From Sphaerisporangium rufum (GTDB lineage: Bacteria; Actinomycetota; Actinomycetes; Streptosporangiales; Streptosporangiaceae), in contig NZ_BOOU01000014.1 in the NCBI RefSeq assembly GCF_016863395.1, forward strand, positions 1-64,000: a stretch of DNA of 64,000 bases. The letters run 5' to 3'. Both the position numbers and the translations under genes were made by a program. A model generated the notes under the pieces. The model made no database searches and was not told the DNA's origin. It worked only from the letters and a program-made list of their open reading frames with translations. The first letter of the stretch is position 1; every line of letters begins with the position of its first letter. This document shows positions 42,104 through 50,432 of the stretch, in pieces.

Positions 42104-43780
42104 ATGGCGAGAACAGCGACAACCGCCCCCGCGCCGGCCGCGCGCGACGAAGGCCAGTGGGCGCTCGGCTCCCGCGAGCCGCTCAACGCCAACGAGCGCG
42201 TCAAGCACGTCGAGGATCCGCTGCTGGTCCGCGAGCGGATCGAACGCGTGTACGTGCGCACCGGCTTCGCCGGCATCGACCCCGACGACCTGCGCAACCG
42301 GTTCCGCTGGTGGGGCCTGTACACCCAGCGCCGCCCCGGGATCGACGGCGGCGGCACCGCGGTGCTGCCGCCCGAGGAGCTGGACGACGAGTACTTCATG
42401 CTCCGCGTCCGGGTGGACGGCGGCCGGCTCGACCTGGCCCAGCTGCGCGCGATCGCCGAGGTGTCCACCCGGTACGCCCGCGACACCGCCGACATCACCG
42501 ACCGGCAGAACATCCAGTTCCACTGGATCCGCGTGGAGGACATGCCGGATATCTGGCGCATCCTGGAGGCGGCCGGCCTGTCCACCACCGAGGCGTGCGG
42601 CGACTGCCCGCGGGTCGTCCTCGGCAGCCCGGTGGCCGGGGTGAGCGCCGCCGAGGTACTGGACGCCACCCCGGCGATCGAGGAGATCACCGCCCGCTGG
42701 ATCGGCGACCCCTCGCTGTCCAACCTGCCGCGCAAGTTCAAGTCGACCATCTCCTGGCTGGCCGACGTCCCCTACGAGGCCAACGACATCGCCTTCGTCG
42801 GCGTCGTGCACCCCGAGCACGGCCCGGGGTTCGACCTGCGCGTCGGCGGCGGCCTGTCCACCTCGCCCATGCTGGCGCAGCGGCTCGGCACGTTCGTGCC
42901 GCTCGCCGACGTGCCGGACGTGTGGCTCGGCGTCATCCGGCTGTTCCGCGACTACGGCTACCGGCGGCTGCGGCACCGGGCCCGGCTGAAGTTCCTGGTC
43001 GCCGACTGGGGGTCCGAGCGGTTCCGCCGGGTGCTGGAGGAGGAGTACCTCGGCCGCCCGCTGGCCGACGGCCCGGCCCCCGAGCTGCCGCCCGCGCCGA
43101 TCGACCACATCGGCGTGCACCGGCAGCGGGACGGCCGGTACTACGTCGGCGCCGCGCCGGTGGTCGGCCGGGTGTCCGGCACGGCGCTGGCCGAGCTGGC
43201 CACGATCGCCGAGCGGCACGGGTCGGGCCGGATCCGGCTCACCCCGTACCAGAAACTGCTGGTGCTGGACGTCGCCGACCCCGCGCCGCTGGTCGCCGAC
43301 CTGCGCGGCATCGGGCTGGAGGCCGAGCCGTCGCCGTTCCGCCGCGCCACGATGGCCTGCACCGGCATCGAGTACTGCAAGCTCGCCATCGTCGAGACCA
43401 AGGGGCGGGCGGTCACCCTGGTCGCCGAGCTGGAGCGGCGGCTGGCCGGCCTGCCGGTCGAGATCAGCGTCAACCTCAACGGCTGCCCCAACGCCTGCGC
43501 CCGCACCCAGGTCGCCGACATCGGCCTGAAGGGCCAGCTGGTCGTGGACGAGAGCGGGCGGCGGGTCGAGGGCTTCCAGGTGCACCTGGGCGGCGGGCTC
43601 ACCATGGCCGCCGGGCAGGAGGGCGGGTTCGGCCGCAAGCTGCGCGGCCTGAAGACCACCGCCGCCGACCTGCCGGACTATGTCGAGCGCCTGGCACGGC
43701 GCTACCACGCCGGCCGCACCGGCCCGGCGGAGACCTTCGCCCGGTGGGTCGCCCGGGCCGACGAGGAGGAGCTGAGATGA
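42104..43780 (+). CDS. sir: Ferredoxin-type sulfite (or nitrite) reductase
   Basis: A 558-residue sirohaem/4Fe-4S reductase with duplicated halves. The cluster ligands are in MACTGIEYCKLAIVETKGRA and NLNGCPNACARTQVADIGLKG (C-x5-C and C-x3-C), with the sirohaem region RFRWWGLYTQRRPG and TDRQNIQFHW. It reduces sulfite to sulfide with six electrons. Actinobacterial enzymes of this clade (SirA/NirA) are ferredoxin-linked. Nitrite reduction to ammonia is the alternative, but the APS reductase overlapping at the 3' end (ATGA) argues for sulfite. It lies 77 bp after the decarboxylase in a SARP-type transcript. Confidence 0.92.
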   Translation: MARTATTAPAPAARDEGQWALGSREPLNANERVKHVEDPLLVRERIERVYVRTGFAGIDPDDLRNRFRWWGLYTQRRPGIDGGGTAVLPPEELDDEYFMLRVRVDGGRLDLAQLRAIAEVSTRYARDTADITDRQNIQFHWIRVEDMPDIWRILEAAGLSTTEACGDCPRVVLGSPVAGVSAAEVLDATPAIEEITARWIGDPSLSNLPRKFKSTISWLADVPYEANDIAFVGVVHPEHGPGFDLRVGGGLSTSPMLAQRLGTFVPLADVPDVWLGVIRLFRDYGYRRLRHRARLKFLVADWGSERFRRVLEEEYLGRPLADGPAPELPPAPIDHIGVHRQRDGRYYVGAAPVVGRVSGTALAELATIAERHGSGRIRLTPYQKLLVLDVADPAPLVADLRGIGLEAEPSPFRRATMACTGIEYCKLAIVETKGRAVTLVAELERRLAGLPVEISVNLNGCPNACARTQVADIGLKGQLVVDESGRRVEGFQVHLGGGLTMAAGQEGGFGRKLRGLKTTAADLPDYVERLARRYHAGRTGPAETFARWVARADEEELR

Positions 43781-44496
43781 CGGTGACCACGGGCGCCACC
43801 CGGGACGGGGCCAACCTGGCGGCGCTGGCCGCCGCCGCCGGCCGGGAGCTGGAGGACGCCCCGGCCGAGGAGATCGTGGCCTGGGCGGCCGGCGAGTTCG
43901 GCGCGCGGTTCTGCGTGACCAGCTCGTTCGCCGACGCGGTGCTGGCGCACCTGGCCTCCCGGGTCGCCCCGGGCGTGGACGTGGTGTTCCTCGACACCGG
44001 GCTGCACTTCCCCGAGACGCTCGCCGTCCGCGACCAGGTGCGTGCCACGCTGCCGGTGCGGGTGCGGTCGGTCCGGCCCGCGCGGACGCTCGCCGAGCAG
44101 GACCGCGACCACGGGCCGCGGCTGTACGCCCGCGAACCCGACCTGTGCTGCCACCTGCGCAAGGTCGAGCCGCTGGAGCAGGCGCTGGCCGGGTACGACG
44201 CCTGGGCGGCCGGCCTGCGACGCGAGGAGTCGCCGAGCCGGGCGGGCACCCCGGTCGTGCACTTCGAGCAGGCGCGGGGCAAGGTCAAGGTCAACCCGCT
44301 GGCCCGGTGGACCGCCGCCGACGTCGCCGCCTACATCGAACGGCACGGCGTGCCGGTCAATCCGCTGATCGGCCGGGGCTACGCCTCGGTGGGCTGCCGC
44401 CCGTGCACCCGGCCCACCGCGCCGGGCGAGGACCCGCGCGGCGGCCGGTGGGCCATGTTCGACAAGACCGAGTGCGGCCTGCACACCGCCACCTGA
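43777..44496 (+). CDS. cysH: Adenylyl-sulfate (APS) reductase, 4Fe-4S type
   Basis: A 239-residue PP-loop reductase: CVTSSFADAVLAHL, FLDTGLHFPETLAVRDQV, EPDLCCHLRKVEPL, VGCRPCTRP and the catalytic Cys in the C-terminal TECGLH. The CC plus CxxC motifs bind a 4Fe-4S cluster and mark APS rather than PAPS specificity, which explains why no APS kinase gene is needed. It makes sulfite from APS. ATGA overlap with the sulfite reductase gene. With CysDN it completes sulfate-to-sulfide conversion within the cluster. Confidence 0.94.
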   Translation: MTVTTGATRDGANLAALAAAAGRELEDAPAEEIVAWAAGEFGARFCVTSSFADAVLAHLASRVAPGVDVVFLDTGLHFPETLAVRDQVRATLPVRVRSVRPARTLAEQDRDHGPRLYAREPDLCCHLRKVEPLEQALAGYDAWAAGLRREESPSRAGTPVVHFEQARGKVKVNPLARWTAADVAAYIERHGVPVNPLIGRGYASVGCRPCTRPTAPGEDPRGGRWAMFDKTECGLHTAT

Positions 44497-44620
44497 GCGG
44501 ATGCCGGCCGGTCCGGACGGGACCCGCCGGCACCCGGTCGATGAAGAGCACGGCCGCCGGGCCGGCCACCCGGCGGCCGCCGAAGCCGCGGGCCCATGCG
44601 GCGGGCGCGCGCGCCGAAGC

Positions 44621-44650
44621 GGCCGGCACCCGACTCTCCGGGTGCCGGCC
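44621..44650. terminator. Hairpin between convergent cysH and oxygenase genes
   Basis: A perfect 12-bp stem (44621-44632 with 44639-44650) and six-base loop. A weaker 9-bp hairpin lies at 44679-44715. The 44497-44745 gap holds no gene. Confidence 0.7.
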
Positions 44651-44745
44651 GCCGGTCACGATGACGCGCCGCCTCGCCGCTCCCGTCCCGCCTCCTGCGT
44701 GCGGGAGACGGGAGCGGAAACGCGATCAGCGGGCGCCGGCCGGGT

Positions 44746-45468
44746 TCATTCGCCCGCGCGCAGGCCGGGGGAGCACTTGTAGCCCAGGATCAGCACGTCC
44801 CGCACCGCCGGCCGGGAGGCGTCCCGCGCGGTGACCGGGGTGACCGCGTGCAGCACCTGGCGGTCCGCCCAGAACATGGTGTCCATCCGGTTCTCCAGGC
44901 AGAACTCGGTGACCAGCTCCTTGCCCGCGTCGTACACCTGGGAGTGCCCGCCGTCGGCGTTGGTGCGCGACATCAGGTGGATGGCCCCGAAATCCACCTC
45001 GTCACGGTGCGGGCCCTCCGGCGTCGGGTCGCCGAGCTCGTTCGGGGTGGTGATGATCCGGAACTGGTGGCACTGCACGTCCCACGGCAGGTGGCGCTCC
45101 CGGTCCGACACCGGGAACTGCGCGAAGTCGAACTCCAGCAGCTCGGCCAGCAGCGGGTTGGCCAGCGTGGACGGGGTCAGCCCGGCCACGTCGCGGTCGA
45201 TGCCGCCGGCGTACTCGTTGGCCGACATCGACTGGAAGTACGGCCGGTGCGGGCGCAGCCGGATCGTCCCGGTGGCCGGCAGGTAGTAGAACCGGTCGTA
45301 GCGGCGCTCCCGGAAGGTCGCCCCGTCCTTCAGGTACCGGTCGGTCTCCAGATGGTCCCACTCGCCGGCCAGCGCCGCCGCGTGCCGGCGCATCGCCGGG
45401 TCGATCTTCAGCTCGTGCTCGCGCAGCAGCGAATAGCCCTGGGCGCGCAGGTCGTCGCGGACTGGCAT
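44746..45468 (-). CDS. 2-oxoglutarate/Fe(II) dioxygenase (amino acid hydroxylase type)
   Basis: A 240-residue double-stranded beta-helix protein of the 2OG-Fe dioxygenase family that includes isoleucine 4-hydroxylase (PF10014). The iron triad is probably His and Asp in GPHRDEVDFGAIHLM and the His in VLHAVTPV, with Arg in RDVLILGYK binding 2OG. The substrate may be a free amino acid used by the pathway, or the azoxy amino acid itself. The start MPVRDDL is used because AGGAGG lies six bases upstream; the earlier ATG abuts that site. Served by a divergent phased-repeat promoter. Confidence 0.85.
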   Translation of the reverse strand: MPVRDDLRAQGYSLLREHELKIDPAMRRHAAALAGEWDHLETDRYLKDGATFRERRYDRFYYLPATGTIRLRPHRPYFQSMSANEYAGGIDRDVAGLTPSTLANPLLAELLEFDFAQFPVSDRERHLPWDVQCHQFRIITTPNELGDPTPEGPHRDEVDFGAIHLMSRTNADGGHSQVYDAGKELVTEFCLENRMDTMFWADRQVLHAVTPVTARDASRPAVRDVLILGYKCSPGLRAGE

Positions 45469-45517
45469 CGCCATCCTCCTGACAGGTCACCGGCATTTTC
45501 CATGAACGCTCGACCCG

Positions 45518-45572
45518 ACAATGGCACGGCCGCGCTGATATCTAACTGACGGCGGGTCCGCCGATAAATGAC
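45518..45572 (-). promoter_or_regulatory. SARP-type promoter of the 2OG oxygenase gene
   Basis: On the minus strand GTCAT (45572), GTCAG (45550) and ATCAG (45539) fall on an 11-bp grid with one position skipped. CATTGT (45523-45518) starts 16 nt after the last. Divergent from the ACP/PKS promoter. Confidence 0.62.
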
Positions 45573-45606
45573 CGGGCCGGCGGCCGGCATCGGAAAACGG
45601 CCGGAC

Positions 45607-45650
45607 GTCAGTTTCTCGTCAGCCGGTCGTCACGCGCGCGGTGATGTACT
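45607..45650 (+). promoter_or_regulatory. SARP-type promoter of the ACP-PKS operon
   Basis: GTCAG (45607), GTCAG (45618) and GTCAC (45629) with an 11-bp period; TGTACT (45645-45650) starts 16 nt after the last. It drives the ACP, PKS, ligase, thioesterase and SnoaL-like genes. Confidence 0.72.
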
Positions 45651-45678
45651 GAGCCCGGCATCGGGAGGGAATGACAAA

Positions 45679-46071
45679 ATGGCGTCGATGATCGAACGTC
45701 TGGAATCGCTGCCCAGGTCGGAACGGCGGGCCGCGCTGGAATCCGTCGTGACGGAACAGTTCAGGGCCGCGCTTCTCATGACCCCCGACGAGGAACTCCC
45801 GACGGCGGCGAGCTATTTCGACCTGGGATTGACCTCGCTCGGACTGGCCGACGTGAAACAGCGCCTGGAGACGCTGATCGGCCACGGGATAAGCAGCACC
45901 GTCATGTTCAACAGCCCCACCGTCGAACGGCTGATGGCGTATCTCACCGGCGAGGTGCTGGCCGCGCTCTTCCACGAACCGCGGCCCGAGACGTCCGGCG
46001 TCCCGGCCCCGGCCGCCCCGGCCGGCGACGAGCTGTGGGACGACGTGCTCGGCTCGCTCTACCGGACGTGA
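45679..46071 (+). CDS. Stand-alone acyl carrier protein
   Basis: A 130-residue carrier protein: YFDLGLTSLGLADVKQRLETLIGHGISSTVMFNSPTVERLMAYL with phosphopantetheine-bearing S53. The C-terminal extension after 95 is Pro/Ala-rich with an acidic end, possibly a docking element. GGGAGGG lies in front of the ATG. It probably carries the starter or extended acyl chain between the ligase and the PKS. Confidence 0.9.
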   Translation: MASMIERLESLPRSERRAALESVVTEQFRAALLMTPDEELPTAASYFDLGLTSLGLADVKQRLETLIGHGISSTVMFNSPTVERLMAYLTGEVLAALFHEPRPETSGVPAPAAPAGDELWDDVLGSLYRT

Positions 46072-46133
46072 CCGCGCGGCCGGCGACACCGGCCGCGGCA
46101 CCGGCACCCAGACGACGACAAGGAGGCGCGGCC

Positions 46134-49100
46134 ATGGCCGACCCTGCCGCCCGGACCGGCGAGGAAGAGCTGCGCGCGGCGCGGGAGACCATCCGCGGCC
46201 AGCGCGAGGCGCTCGGCCGGTTCCTGCTGGAAAAGCACGAACCCATCGCGATCATCGGGGCCGGCCTGCGGTTCCCCGGCGGCAACGACACCCTGGACGG
46301 GTTCGCCGCGTTCCTGCGCGCCGGCCGCTCCGGCATCGGCCCGCTGCCCCGCGACCGCTGGGACCCCGCCGCGACCCCGCCGGACGACCCGGCCGAACCG
46401 GGCGGCATCATCGCGACCGGCGGCGGCTTCCTGGACCGGGTCGACGAGTTCGACGCCCGCTTCTTCAACATCTCGCCACGCCAGGCCCCCTCCATCGACC
46501 CGCAGCAGCGGCTGCTGCTGGAGACCGCCTGGGAGGCGCTGGAGAGCGCCGGCCTGGACGCGGCGCGGCTGCGGCACGGCAACGGCGGCGTCTACGTCGG
46601 CGCCTCCCCGGTGGACTTCACGCTGGAGCTGGCCGGGCTGGCCGACGCCGACCTGGCCGGCGACCTGGCCACCGGCATGGGCGCCTACTCGCTGTCCGGC
46701 CGGCTGTCGTACTTCCTCGGCTGGCGCGGGCCGAGCCTGACCACCGACACCGCCTGCGCCGCCTCGCTCACCGCGCTGCACCTGGCCGTCGCCGGGCTGC
46801 GCCGCCGGGAGACCGACGTAGCGCTGTGCGGCGCGGTCAACGTGCTGCAGCACCCGCGCACCTTCGCCATCCTGACCGCCGGGAAGATGCTCGCCCCGGA
46901 CGGACACTGCAAGACCTTCGACGAGGCCGCCGACGGCTACGCCCGCGCCGAGGGCTGCGGCGTGCTGGTGCTCAAGCGGTTCACCGACGCCCGGCGCGAC
47001 GGCGACACCATCCTCGCCCTGGTCCGCGGCACCGCCATCGGCCAGGACGGCGAGAGCGCCGGCCTCACCGCGCCGAACGGCACCGCCCAGGAGGCCGTCA
47101 TGCGCGCCGCCCTCGCCGACGCCCGGCTCACCCCCGCCGACATCCAGTACGTCGAGGCGCACGGCACCGGCACCCCGCTCGGTGACCCCATCGAGATGGG
47201 CTCCATCGACGGGGTGTTCGGCCCCGGCCGCGACCCGGCCGCGCCGCTGACCGTGGGCTCGCTGAAGTCGAACCTCGGCCACATGGAACCGGCCGCCGGG
47301 ATGGGCGGGATCATCAAGGTGCTGCTGCAGATGCGCGAGGGCGCCTTCTTCCCGCACCTGATGGACACCCCGAGCGGCCGCATCCCCTGGGACGCCTACC
47401 CGGTGACCGTGCCGCGCGAGTGCCGGCCGTGGACGGCCCCGGTCCGCCGGGCCACCGTCAACGGCTTCGGCGTCGCCGGCGCCATCGGCGTCGCCGTCCT
47501 GGAACAACCACCCCCCACCCCCACGGCCCCCGCGGGTACCGGTTCGGAGCGGGAGGCGCACGTGGTGACCCTCTCGGCCCGGAGCCGTCCGGCGCTGGCC
47601 CGGCAGGCCGAGGCGCTGCGCGCGCACCTGGCCGCGCATCCGGAGGTGTCGGTCGCCGACGTGTGCCGCACCCGTAACACCGGCCGCACCCACTTCCGGC
47701 ACCGGCTGGCCGGCGTGGTCCGCGACCGCGCCGAGCTGGACCGGCTGCTGGCCGCCCCGGTGGACCCCGGCGACCCGGCGGAGGCCGCCACCCGGGTGGC
47801 GCTGCTGTTCACCGGGTCCGGCGCGCAGTACCCGGGCATGGGCGCCGCGCTGTACCGGCGGTACCCGCGGTTCCGCGCCGACGTCGACGCCTGTGACGAG
47901 CTGTTCGCCGCGCACCTGGGCCGGTCGATCACCGGCGTCATGTTCGGCCGGGACGCCGACGCCGGCCAGGTGCTGGCCGGCACCCGGTTCACCCACGCCG
48001 CGCTGTTCACCCTGGAGTACGCCCTGGCCCGGCTGTGGCTGTCGTTCGGCGTCCGGCCGGCGCTGCTCATCGGGCACAGCGTCGGCGAGATCGCCGCCGC
48101 GACCGTCGCCGGGCTGTTCACCCTGCCGGACGGGGCCGCCTTCCTGGCCGCCCGGGCCGCGCTGATCGAGTCGGTCACCGAGCCGGGCGGCATGGCCGCG
48201 GTGGACGCCCCGCCCGCCGAGATCCGCCCGCTCATCGAAGCCTGGCCCGACCTGGGCGTCGCCGCCGACAACTCGCCCGGCCAGTGCGTCATCTCCGGCG
48301 GCGCCGCCTCGCTCGCCGCCGCCACCAAGGAACTGGCCGGGCGCGGCCTGGCCGTCACCTCGCTGCCGGTCGCCGCCGCGTTCCACTCGCCGCTGATGGC
48401 GCCGCTGTCGGACCGGCTGCGCGCCGCGCTGGCCGGCGTCCGGTTCGGCGAGCCCGAGTACACCATCGTCTCCACCCTCACCGGCGCCCCCGCCGCGCCC
48501 GGCGAGATGGCCTCGGCCGAGTACTGGGTGCGCCACCTCAACGAGACGGTGAACTACACCGGCGCCGTCCAGGCCGCCGGCGACCGCGGGCCGCACGCCT
48601 TCCTGGAGGTCGGCCCGTCCGGCGCGCTCGCCTCGCTGGGCCGGCGCTGCCTGCCCGGCGGCGGCCACCGCTGGCTGAGCAGCCTGGACCGCCGCGACCC
48701 CGAGGGAACGAGACTCCAGCACGCGCTCGCCGGGCTGTACGGCGCCGGGCTGGACCTGGACTGGCCGGCGGTGCACGAAGGCGGGCCGGGGCGCCGGATC
48801 GCACTGCCGGCCTACGCCTTCGACCGTGCCGCCTATCGCCTCCCCGCCGCCCGACCCCCGGCGGGCCCGGCCGGCGGCCTGCTCGGCCGCGAACACACCC
48901 CCGCCAACGGCACCCGGGAGGCCACGGCTTCGAACGGCACCCGGGAAGCCGCCGGCCCGAACGGCACCCGAAAAGCCGCCGGCCCGAACGGCACGCAAGA
49001 GGCCACGGCCCCGAACGGCGCCAGGGAGGTGGCCGTCCCGGACGGCATCCGGGAAGCGACGGCCCCGCATGGCACCCGGAAGGTCGTCGTCCGGAACGGC

Positions 49101-50393
49101 ACCCGGGAGGCCGCCCCGAGCGGCGTTCGCGAGTTCCGTACCCGTATCGGCACCGGCACCCCGCCCTACCTGGCCGACCACACCTCGCGGGGCCGGGCGT
49201 TCATGCCGGCCGCCGCCTACGTCGAGATGCTGCTGCAGGCCGCCGACGCGGTCTACGGCGACGCCCGGCGGCCGGTCCGGGACATCCGCCTGAACGAGGC
49301 GCTGTTCCTGGATGACCGCCCGGTGGAGCTGCGCACCCGGGTCCGCCCCGGCCCCGGCGGCCGGGCGGACGCCGAGATCGTCAGCGTCACCCCGACCGGC
49401 GAGGAACGCCGCCACGTCACCGCCACCATCGCCCCCGCGACCACCGGTCCGGCGGGCGTCGACCCGGTGATCACCAGTTCGCCGGGCACCGGCTCGGCGG
49501 GCGCCGGACCGGCAGGTGACGGGCCGACCGGGCCAGGGCCGACCGCTATCAGCCGGACGCCCGGTACCGCGCGCGAGCTGCTGGACCGGGCGGCCGCCGC
49601 CGGGCCGCCGGAGCGCGTGCTGGACGCCCCCGAGGTGTACGCCGCCTACGCCCGGGCCGGGCTGGACTACGGCCCGCGGTTCAGCCGGGTGCTCACGCTC
49701 GCACGGCACGGCGGCGACCTGGTCACCGGCCGGCTGCGCGGTGACGGCGCCGACCCCGCCGAGCACCTGCCGCCGCCGCTGCTGGACGGCGCCACCCACG
49801 GCCTGGCCGCGCTGGCCGACGACGGCCACGACTACATCGCGATCGCCATCGGCGAGGTGCGCGCGTTCCGCAAGCCGCGGGCCGCCGTGCTGGACACCGT
49901 CCTGCGGCTCGTCCCGGCGAGCGACGACCCGCGGGTGGCGTTCACCCTGGACGCGGTGCTGGCCGAGGAGGGCGAACCGGTCGCCGAGCTGACCGGCATG
50001 GCCTTCACCCGGCTGGCCCGCCGCCCGCCGGCCGCGCCGCGCGGGGCGGCGCGGCCCGGCGGCCGTACCCGCCCGGCACCCGCCGCCGCTGACCCGGTGG
50101 CACTGCGCGGCGCCCCCGGCCCGGCCCGTCGCACCGCGGTGCGCGCCCTGGTCCGGGGCGCCGTCGCCGGGCTGTTGCACATCGACGACGCCGAAAGCGT
50201 CGAGACCACCGCCACGTTCCTGGAGCTGGGCGTGGACTCGCTGGTGGCCATCAGGCTCAAGGACGAGCTGGAGACCGCGCTCGGGCTGCCGCTCTCCTCG
50301 TCCATCGTGTTCGACCACCCGTCGGTGGACGAGCTCACCGACCACCTCGACCGGCGGCTCACCCCCGAACCGGCCGAGGCGACCACCAGGTAG
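46134..50393 (+). CDS. Type I polyketide synthase, KS-AT-DH-ACP
   Basis: A 1419-residue single-module PKS. The KS (about 36-460) has C208 in DTACAASLTA, H343 in EAHGTGTPLGDP and H383 in NLGHMEPAAG. The AT (about 560-870) has S649 in GHSVGE and H751 in AFHS, the malonyl-type signature. The DH (about 995-1290) has H1016 in the HxxxGxxxxP motif and D1218 in DGATH. The ACP has S1369 in GVDSL. No KR or ER is present, so a ketone would have to be reduced in trans before dehydration, or the DH acts otherwise. A linker at about 920-1000 holds nine or ten GTREA-type repeats. AAGGAGG precedes the ATG. It follows the free ACP by 62 bp. Confidence 0.95.
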   Translation: MADPAARTGEEELRAARETIRGQREALGRFLLEKHEPIAIIGAGLRFPGGNDTLDGFAAFLRAGRSGIGPLPRDRWDPAATPPDDPAEPGGIIATGGGFLDRVDEFDARFFNISPRQAPSIDPQQRLLLETAWEALESAGLDAARLRHGNGGVYVGASPVDFTLELAGLADADLAGDLATGMGAYSLSGRLSYFLGWRGPSLTTDTACAASLTALHLAVAGLRRRETDVALCGAVNVLQHPRTFAILTAGKMLAPDGHCKTFDEAADGYARAEGCGVLVLKRFTDARRDGDTILALVRGTAIGQDGESAGLTAPNGTAQEAVMRAALADARLTPADIQYVEAHGTGTPLGDPIEMGSIDGVFGPGRDPAAPLTVGSLKSNLGHMEPAAGMGGIIKVLLQMREGAFFPHLMDTPSGRIPWDAYPVTVPRECRPWTAPVRRATVNGFGVAGAIGVAVLEQPPPTPTAPAGTGSEREAHVVTLSARSRPALARQAEALRAHLAAHPEVSVADVCRTRNTGRTHFRHRLAGVVRDRAELDRLLAAPVDPGDPAEAATRVALLFTGSGAQYPGMGAALYRRYPRFRADVDACDELFAAHLGRSITGVMFGRDADAGQVLAGTRFTHAALFTLEYALARLWLSFGVRPALLIGHSVGEIAAATVAGLFTLPDGAAFLAARAALIESVTEPGGMAAVDAPPAEIRPLIEAWPDLGVAADNSPGQCVISGGAASLAAATKELAGRGLAVTSLPVAAAFHSPLMAPLSDRLRAALAGVRFGEPEYTIVSTLTGAPAAPGEMASAEYWVRHLNETVNYTGAVQAAGDRGPHAFLEVGPSGALASLGRRCLPGGGHRWLSSLDRRDPEGTRLQHALAGLYGAGLDLDWPAVHEGGPGRRIALPAYAFDRAAYRLPAARPPAGPAGGLLGREHTPANGTREATASNGTREAAGPNGTRKAAGPNGTQEATAPNGAREVAVPDGIREATAPHGTRKVVVRNGTREAAPSGVREFRTRIGTGTPPYLADHTSRGRAFMPAAAYVEMLLQAADAVYGDARRPVRDIRLNEALFLDDRPVELRTRVRPGPGGRADAEIVSVTPTGEERRHVTATIAPATTGPAGVDPVITSSPGTGSAGAGPAGDGPTGPGPTAISRTPGTARELLDRAAAAGPPERVLDAPEVYAAYARAGLDYGPRFSRVLTLARHGGDLVTGRLRGDGADPAEHLPPPLLDGATHGLAALADDGHDYIAIAIGEVRAFRKPRAAVLDTVLRLVPASDDPRVAFTLDAVLAEEGEPVAELTGMAFTRLARRPPAAPRGAARPGGRTRPAPAAADPVALRGAPGPARRTAVRALVRGAVAGLLHIDDAESVETTATFLELGVDSLVAIRLKDELETALGLPLSSSIVFDHPSVDELTDHLDRRLTPEPAEATTR
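48898..49125 (+). repeat. Coding tandem repeat in the PKS inter-domain linker
   Basis: A repeated unit of about 24-27 bp encodes NGTREAxxP variants (NGTREATAS, NGTREAAGP, NGTRKAAGP and so on) between the AT and DH domains. It looks like recent slippage; the linker length is probably variable between strains. Confidence 0.75.
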
Positions 50394-50432
50394 CGGACCG
50401 GCAGGCGCCGGTACGCCGATCAGGGGACGGCA

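Noticed and set aside
46134-50393. Calling the PKS an enediyne synthase because DUF1702 genes are nearby
   Set aside because: It lacks the KR and phosphopantetheinyl transferase domains and the domain order of enediyne PKSs, and it belongs to the phased-repeat operon 12 kb away.
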